Below, piece after piece: positions 8,213 to 11,789 of a stretch of 11,789 nt of DNA (its first letter is position 1; every line of letters starts with the position of its first letter). A program made the position numbers and the translations under genes. The stretch is from Tieghemiomyces parasiticus (taxonomy: Eukaryota; Kickxellomycota; Dimargaritomycetes; Dimargaritales; Dimargaritaceae). The notes under the pieces were generated by a model. It did not search any database, was not told where the DNA came from, and saw nothing but the letters and a program-made list of their open reading frames with translations. The stretch is taken from contig JANBPT010001249.1 in the NCBI GenBank assembly GCA_027575765.1, positions 1 to 11,789 on the forward strand. The letters are read 5' to 3'.

Positions 8213-8597
8213 TCTTTGTCATCCCATAGATCACCATCCATTGAAGCGGGAGGGTACCGAGGCGAAAAGATAACCCTCGTCAGCCGTGTATATTGGGGAC
8301 GTTATGGAGGGTGAGACGACAGACGCCTTTGCAGGTGGCGTAGATCGGGTAAGCAGTTTCAAACTCGCCGTAGGCTCACCATGACCACCGTATCCACATC
8401 GACCAGCGTGGCTTTCTAGAGGGAGATAATCACACCTGTCGAGGCCACTGGGGCTGTCCAGTTCCAAGGGTCCTTCGGATGGGGTGGGTGGCGTGCGTAT
8501 TTACCAACGCCACATTGTCAATGCGTTGTAGAGTGGCACCTACGGCGTCTTCCGAAAGTAACCGGCGAGCGGAGCCATTGGATGTCACAGAAGCTAC

Positions 8598-8624
8598 AAT
8601 AAAAGCCCCCCCATTAAAAATAAA
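8598..8624 (+). promoter_or_regulatory. two AATAAA polyadenylation-type hexamers
   Basis: AATAAA occurs at 8598-8603 and again at 8619-8624 in an A-rich patch within otherwise GC-rich DNA. AATAAA is the canonical eukaryotic polyadenylation signal, but no coding sequence ends nearby, so this may be chance or mark the end of an unrecognised transcript. Confidence 0.2.
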
Positions 8625-8738
8625 GCACCACATGGCTCTGACTTGAAAAATTTCCTGTCGGGATGACCAATGGCGATTGTTTGGGTGCTGCCAAGCTCAG
8701 CAAACCGAAGTGAACAATTGGGGCGGGGCTGCGGTATA

Positions 8739-8799
8739 CCCCCCCCCCCCACCTACTACCGACCGAGCCGGCTGCGTATGAACCTCCCCCCCCCCCCCC
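8739..8799 (+). repeat. paired long poly-C tracts (C12 and C14)
   Basis: C12 at 8739-8750 and C14 at 8786-8799, 35 bases apart. These are the longest homopolymers in the window. The minus strand therefore carries G12 and G14, capable of G-quadruplex formation, and the plus strand could form an i-motif. They are also typical sites of sequencing or assembly length error. Confidence 0.9.
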
Positions 8800-9421
8800 A
8801 TTGTGTGTTGAGGCAGGCGACAGGCCAACTCGAATCACCTCTGGAACTTACATTCATTATCAATGGTCGGTCCGATGGTCTACGTCAGCTTGCACTGCTA
8901 CGACCACGTTGCCGCTATTTATATTTCCTCTTCGGCGGCTAAATGTGACAAGCAATGGGCTGAAGGCCTGTTAAGACACACAGGGGACTACAACACATAC
9001 TCGAGGGCTGGTTGGTCCATCCACTTTGGGGATAGATGGGCGTGGGCCGGGCTTACTGACTGCTTCGATAGAACCTTAAGGATCTACGGCCCATGGGGAA
9101 ACGAACGGAGCGATTTCCGCAACCGACCGACCGATGCCTGCTGCTTTATAGAAGCCGGGGCGTTCTATATATAGCAATGTGCCAGGCCACCACCGTCTCC
9201 GGCGATAACTCCTGTAAAGCCGATAGGCGAGGCACCTCTGAGGGGTTTAGACCCGGGGGCTGGATCGAGTAAGTGGCCAATCTCCCGACCGGCAAGCGCA
9301 GAGGAGGCAGGCTCCCATCGTGGGCGGAGCCAGTGACTTCTGGCATAACTACAGGGGCCAACGTCTCGTGGAGGTCCTGCTGTATCAGCACCCGTCTTAT
9401 CATGGGGCACCCATGCTTTCT

Positions 9422-9431
9422 CCCCCCCCCC
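9422..9431 (+). repeat. poly-C tract (C10)
   Basis: C10 homopolymer, the last of the plus-strand series. It lies inside a chance open frame whose reading would change with any length error in the run. Confidence 0.9.
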
Positions 9432-11076
9432 TGCTGTCACGGCCGGCCCGCCAACAACGCATACATTTGGCCGATCCGGCGGCCAGAGCCGGCTCATCGA
9501 TATGCGAGAGTGCTGAAGAGCTGGAATGGGGAAGAGAAACTGGCCGCGATTGCAAATTATATGCTTCTTTACTAATACACCCTAGCGTCTTGGTACGTTT
9601 CGTCTATTTCTAGCCCACTGCATAGAGGCCACCGCCTTTCCGTCCGCAGAGAGGTGGATTTATGCACCTGAGCCCCCCCAACAGGGTGGTGGTACAGAGG
9701 GGAGAAACGGCGGCGCAGCGCAGCTACCGTTAATTACATGAAGAACCGGTAAAGGGAGAACCGAAGGGAGGCGCAGTCCTCAGCAGAGCGGAGTCTCAAA
9801 ATAATAATATTGGTAAGCCGGCGGGGAATATTGACGCAGCGAATGGCGCGATGGGCCGCCTCACAGGCCCGCCTCCTCCCCCTCTCTATCGCAGCTGGAG
9901 GGGAAGATCGGAGACAGGGGCCCCTCCCCTTCCACCCCGTGGCCCGGGGTCGCTCCGAGGCCCGTCGTGGGAGAAGCATGGTGGTCGACATACCCTAACC
10001 CATCCGGGGACTTTGTTCTTACCTTTTCTAGCGCCACGTACCGGAGCCAAACGGCGATGGCCAACGTAGGTCGCAACGGTGGCTTACCAGAGCCTTCTGG
10101 CATGTATCGAGACGATTGATAGAGGGCTACCGCTTGTTGTCATGCGCTACGTCACTTCCTTGGCGGGAAGGTGAGGGAAGGCGGACTGCGGAGTGAAAAA
10201 CGTAGCCTATGCCAAGCTTTGTCTCCCCCTCCAACCCGAGGGGCACCTGTGGAGCCATCCTCCCCATCAGTGCGGGAAAAAAGAGGGGACCGACCTTACC
10301 CGTCCCCAGCTCCGCCCAGCACACTAGCCGGCTTATGCGCACGGAACCCACCTGGCCTCTCGATACCCTGCCGCCCCCTACCGACGAGTTGGTGACCCGC
10401 CTGGGTTTCGGGTTACGTGACTGGCCGGTTGGCTGGGTCACCTGGAGGCTCGGTTGGGTGAGAGCTGCCGAGTCCGTGGAAGCCTTACCCTTCCCTCGTG
10501 CCCTTCGCCAGCAATGATCGCCCGACACCACCACCACCGCCAGTATATCGGGCGGATCAGGTGGTGCAAGGGCGACCTAGAGATTAGGAAGATGAACTAG
10601 TGGAAAGTCTCGGGTTCTCCACGGTGTGTATGCCGCCCCTCACATCGGGTAATGTTGGCAACCGGCGGGCCAGGTTTCCCGCCATCCGCACCTACATGAC
10701 TACTTTCTATAAAAAAATAACCTGTTGGCTAGGTAGCTTCAGTAAGTGCAGCACTTGCCCGGATAAAGGATGACCCACTGGCTACCAGGCTAGAAGGGGG
10801 GGGCTAGGTGGCGGGGCCCAGACGTAGTAAACAGTTGCTTTTGCGTGAGAGGAGGGCGGAGGCGCCCGCCGGTGACTTAGGGGAGAGAAAAAAGGCGTGG
10901 CGCTGGAACCTACCGGCTTGCTGAGTCCGTCTCCTCCAATTGGTAGAATCCGACTCAAACGCATGGACGATTTGGGCGGATAGGAAAAATACGCCGCACG
11001 AGTGGGCTTCTCTATCCACCCCGTCGGCTCGCGTGCGCATAGGCTCTATCCACTTCAATGCGGCCCAATGGTGGAG

Positions 11077-11184
11077 CCGGCCAACCAAAATCGGGGCCGT
11101 ATGCGTTCTACCGGCCATGCACCCACTGCCGCCGGCCAAACAGCGACCAGGTGGGCCACGCAGGGCAGGGTCGCCAGCCGGCCA
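11077..11184 (+). repeat. cluster of four CCGGCCA heptamers
   Basis: CCGGCCA occurs in the same orientation at 11077-11083, 11111-11117, 11132-11138 and 11178-11184. The cluster sits about 560-660 bp upstream of the possible gene start at 11740, so it could be a regulatory array. Local GC content raises the chance rate and no known factor is assigned. Confidence 0.35.
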
Positions 11185-11739
11185 TACATAAGCGATGGGC
11201 GAAATTTCAATGCGGCATATGCGAGGATCTCGGACCACGCCCTCAACAATAGGGCCGGCGGATTTGGACGGGGGTGGTATGGTGGTGGCTGTGTGGGTGG
11301 GATCGAGGAAGGATAGGCTGTGCGTTCCACATCCACTCTCCGCCCCAGCCTCTCCACCCCTTCCCACATCTCGGTCGCCCTATGCGCATGCATTGATGAG
11401 AGAGGGGGCGGTCCCAAATTGGCCCTCTCTACTGGCCCCCCCGTTTATACCTAATCCGGGCTCTCCCGGTTCCCCCCTCCCTTTATGCTGCCACGGCCCC
11501 GGACACCTTCCCTCCCTTGTCTTTTTTTTAACCTTTGGCATTTGACTCATTCCGGCCAGATTATTCATCAGCCGCGCTTGCCCCTCGGCCTCCAACCTAT
11601 CGGTGGCCAGTGGGTGTCGCCGCCGCCTGCGCCACCGAGAACCTCCTCCCACTCTGGCCATCTCCGTTCATCCCGCCCTATTCGTCCGATCCCTGTCTGG
11701 TTCACTCTACAGCCTTTCTCCTCTCACACACCCTTCACG

Positions 11740-11789
11740 ATGTTCCCCTCGTATCCGATGACTCGCGCCCCTCCCAAGGGGTTGCGTGA
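11740..11789 (+). CDS. possible start of a protein-coding gene, cut by window edge
   Basis: An ATG at 11740 follows a leader of about 70 bases that is strongly pyrimidine-rich and lacks ATG, the same arrangement as in front of the HSP110 start. Its frame stays open to the edge and would encode MFPSYPMTRAPPKGLR and onward. Sixteen codons are too few to name a family. A competing open frame enters from 11535 in another register, but its product is low-complexity and it would put coding sequence through the pyrimidine-rich leader. The start is inferred from context only. Confidence 0.35.
   Translation, partial: MFPSYPMTRAPPKGLR

Larger units (their letters stand above)
5468..11739. other. 6.3-kb gene-poor interval, no gene recognised
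   Basis: I read this stretch on both strands. No open frame shows a known family motif, and none has the strong C-ending codon pattern of the HSP110 gene over a useful length. The longest frames (up to 187 codons, minus strand near 10804-11367) are broken, rich in Arg/Pro/Gly/Ser and look like chance reading of GC-rich DNA. No tRNA (no credible A- and B-box pair), snRNA, reverse transcriptase, transposase, terminal repeat or CRISPR pattern is seen. It contains poly-C tracts, one compound microsatellite, small palindromes and isolated TATA and AATAAA signals. It could be intergenic DNA, decayed repeats, or host unrecognised noncoding transcripts. Confidence 0.6.

Noticed and set aside
8863..9174. 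103-codon frame with Trp-rich product
   Set aside because: It has no motif or family resemblance and codon use unlike the HSP110 gene. It ends in a TATATA palindrome and looks like chance.
9320..9613. 97-codon frame over the C10 tract
   Set aside because: It depends on the length of a homopolymer, is overlapped by frames on the other strand, and shows no recognisable domain.
10804..11367. 187-codon minus-strand frame, the longest in the gene-poor interval
   Set aside because: It is not recognised as any family. Composition fits GC-rich noncoding DNA, and several overlapping frames exist on both strands. Transcript evidence would be needed.
11535..11789. Open frame entering the right edge in a different register from the ATG at 11740
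   Set aside because: It would translate the pyrimidine-rich leader into Pro/Ser/Leu-rich text. The ATG at 11740 after that leader is the simpler start.

Overview
The window looks like nuclear DNA of a fungus. It holds a split HSP110 (Sse1-type) gene with a GT-AG intron, a mitochondrial Sdh5/SDHAF2-type assembly factor gene, a 5S rRNA gene standing outside any visible large rDNA unit, pyrimidine-rich leaders before start codons and long gene-poor spacers. Coding sequence is strongly C-ending. I cannot name the phylum from sequence alone. Both recognised proteins were identified by their family motifs and overall similarity to the yeast proteins.

Left part (1-1130): the 3' part of a 5S rRNA gene enters from the left edge and ends in a T run typical of RNA polymerase III termination. 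About 85 bases further on is a stretch (about 160-387) whose sequence and possible helices resemble the catalytic core of RNase MRP/RNase P RNA. This is a candidate only. The rest is a C/T-rich promoter region.

Middle (1131-5467): two convergent genes. The plus-strand HSP110 gene has two exons (1131-1237 and 1465-3751; 797 aa) and a 227-nt intron. The minus-strand Sdh5/SDHAF2-type gene (4832-5467; 211 aa) matures succinate dehydrogenase. A spacer of about 1.1 kb separates their stops, with a dinucleotide repeat directly behind each stop codon: (GT)12 after the first and (AT)9 after the second. A CCAAT/CACGTG pair lies about 400 bp upstream of the Sdh5-type start.

Right part (5468-11739): about 6.3 kb in which I recognise no gene, tRNA, transposon or other known element. 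It contains conspicuous poly-C tracts (up to C14), a microsatellite, some palindromes, and isolated TATA-like and AATAAA signals. At the extreme right a possible new plus-strand gene begins at 11740 after a pyrimidine-rich leader and runs off the window.

The recognised genes are housekeeping functions (ribosome, proteostasis, mitochondrial respiration) and do not form a pathway or an operon. I see no convincing evidence of a novel biological system. The points most worth checking are the MRP/P-like RNA candidate and the nature of the 6.3-kb gene-poor interval.
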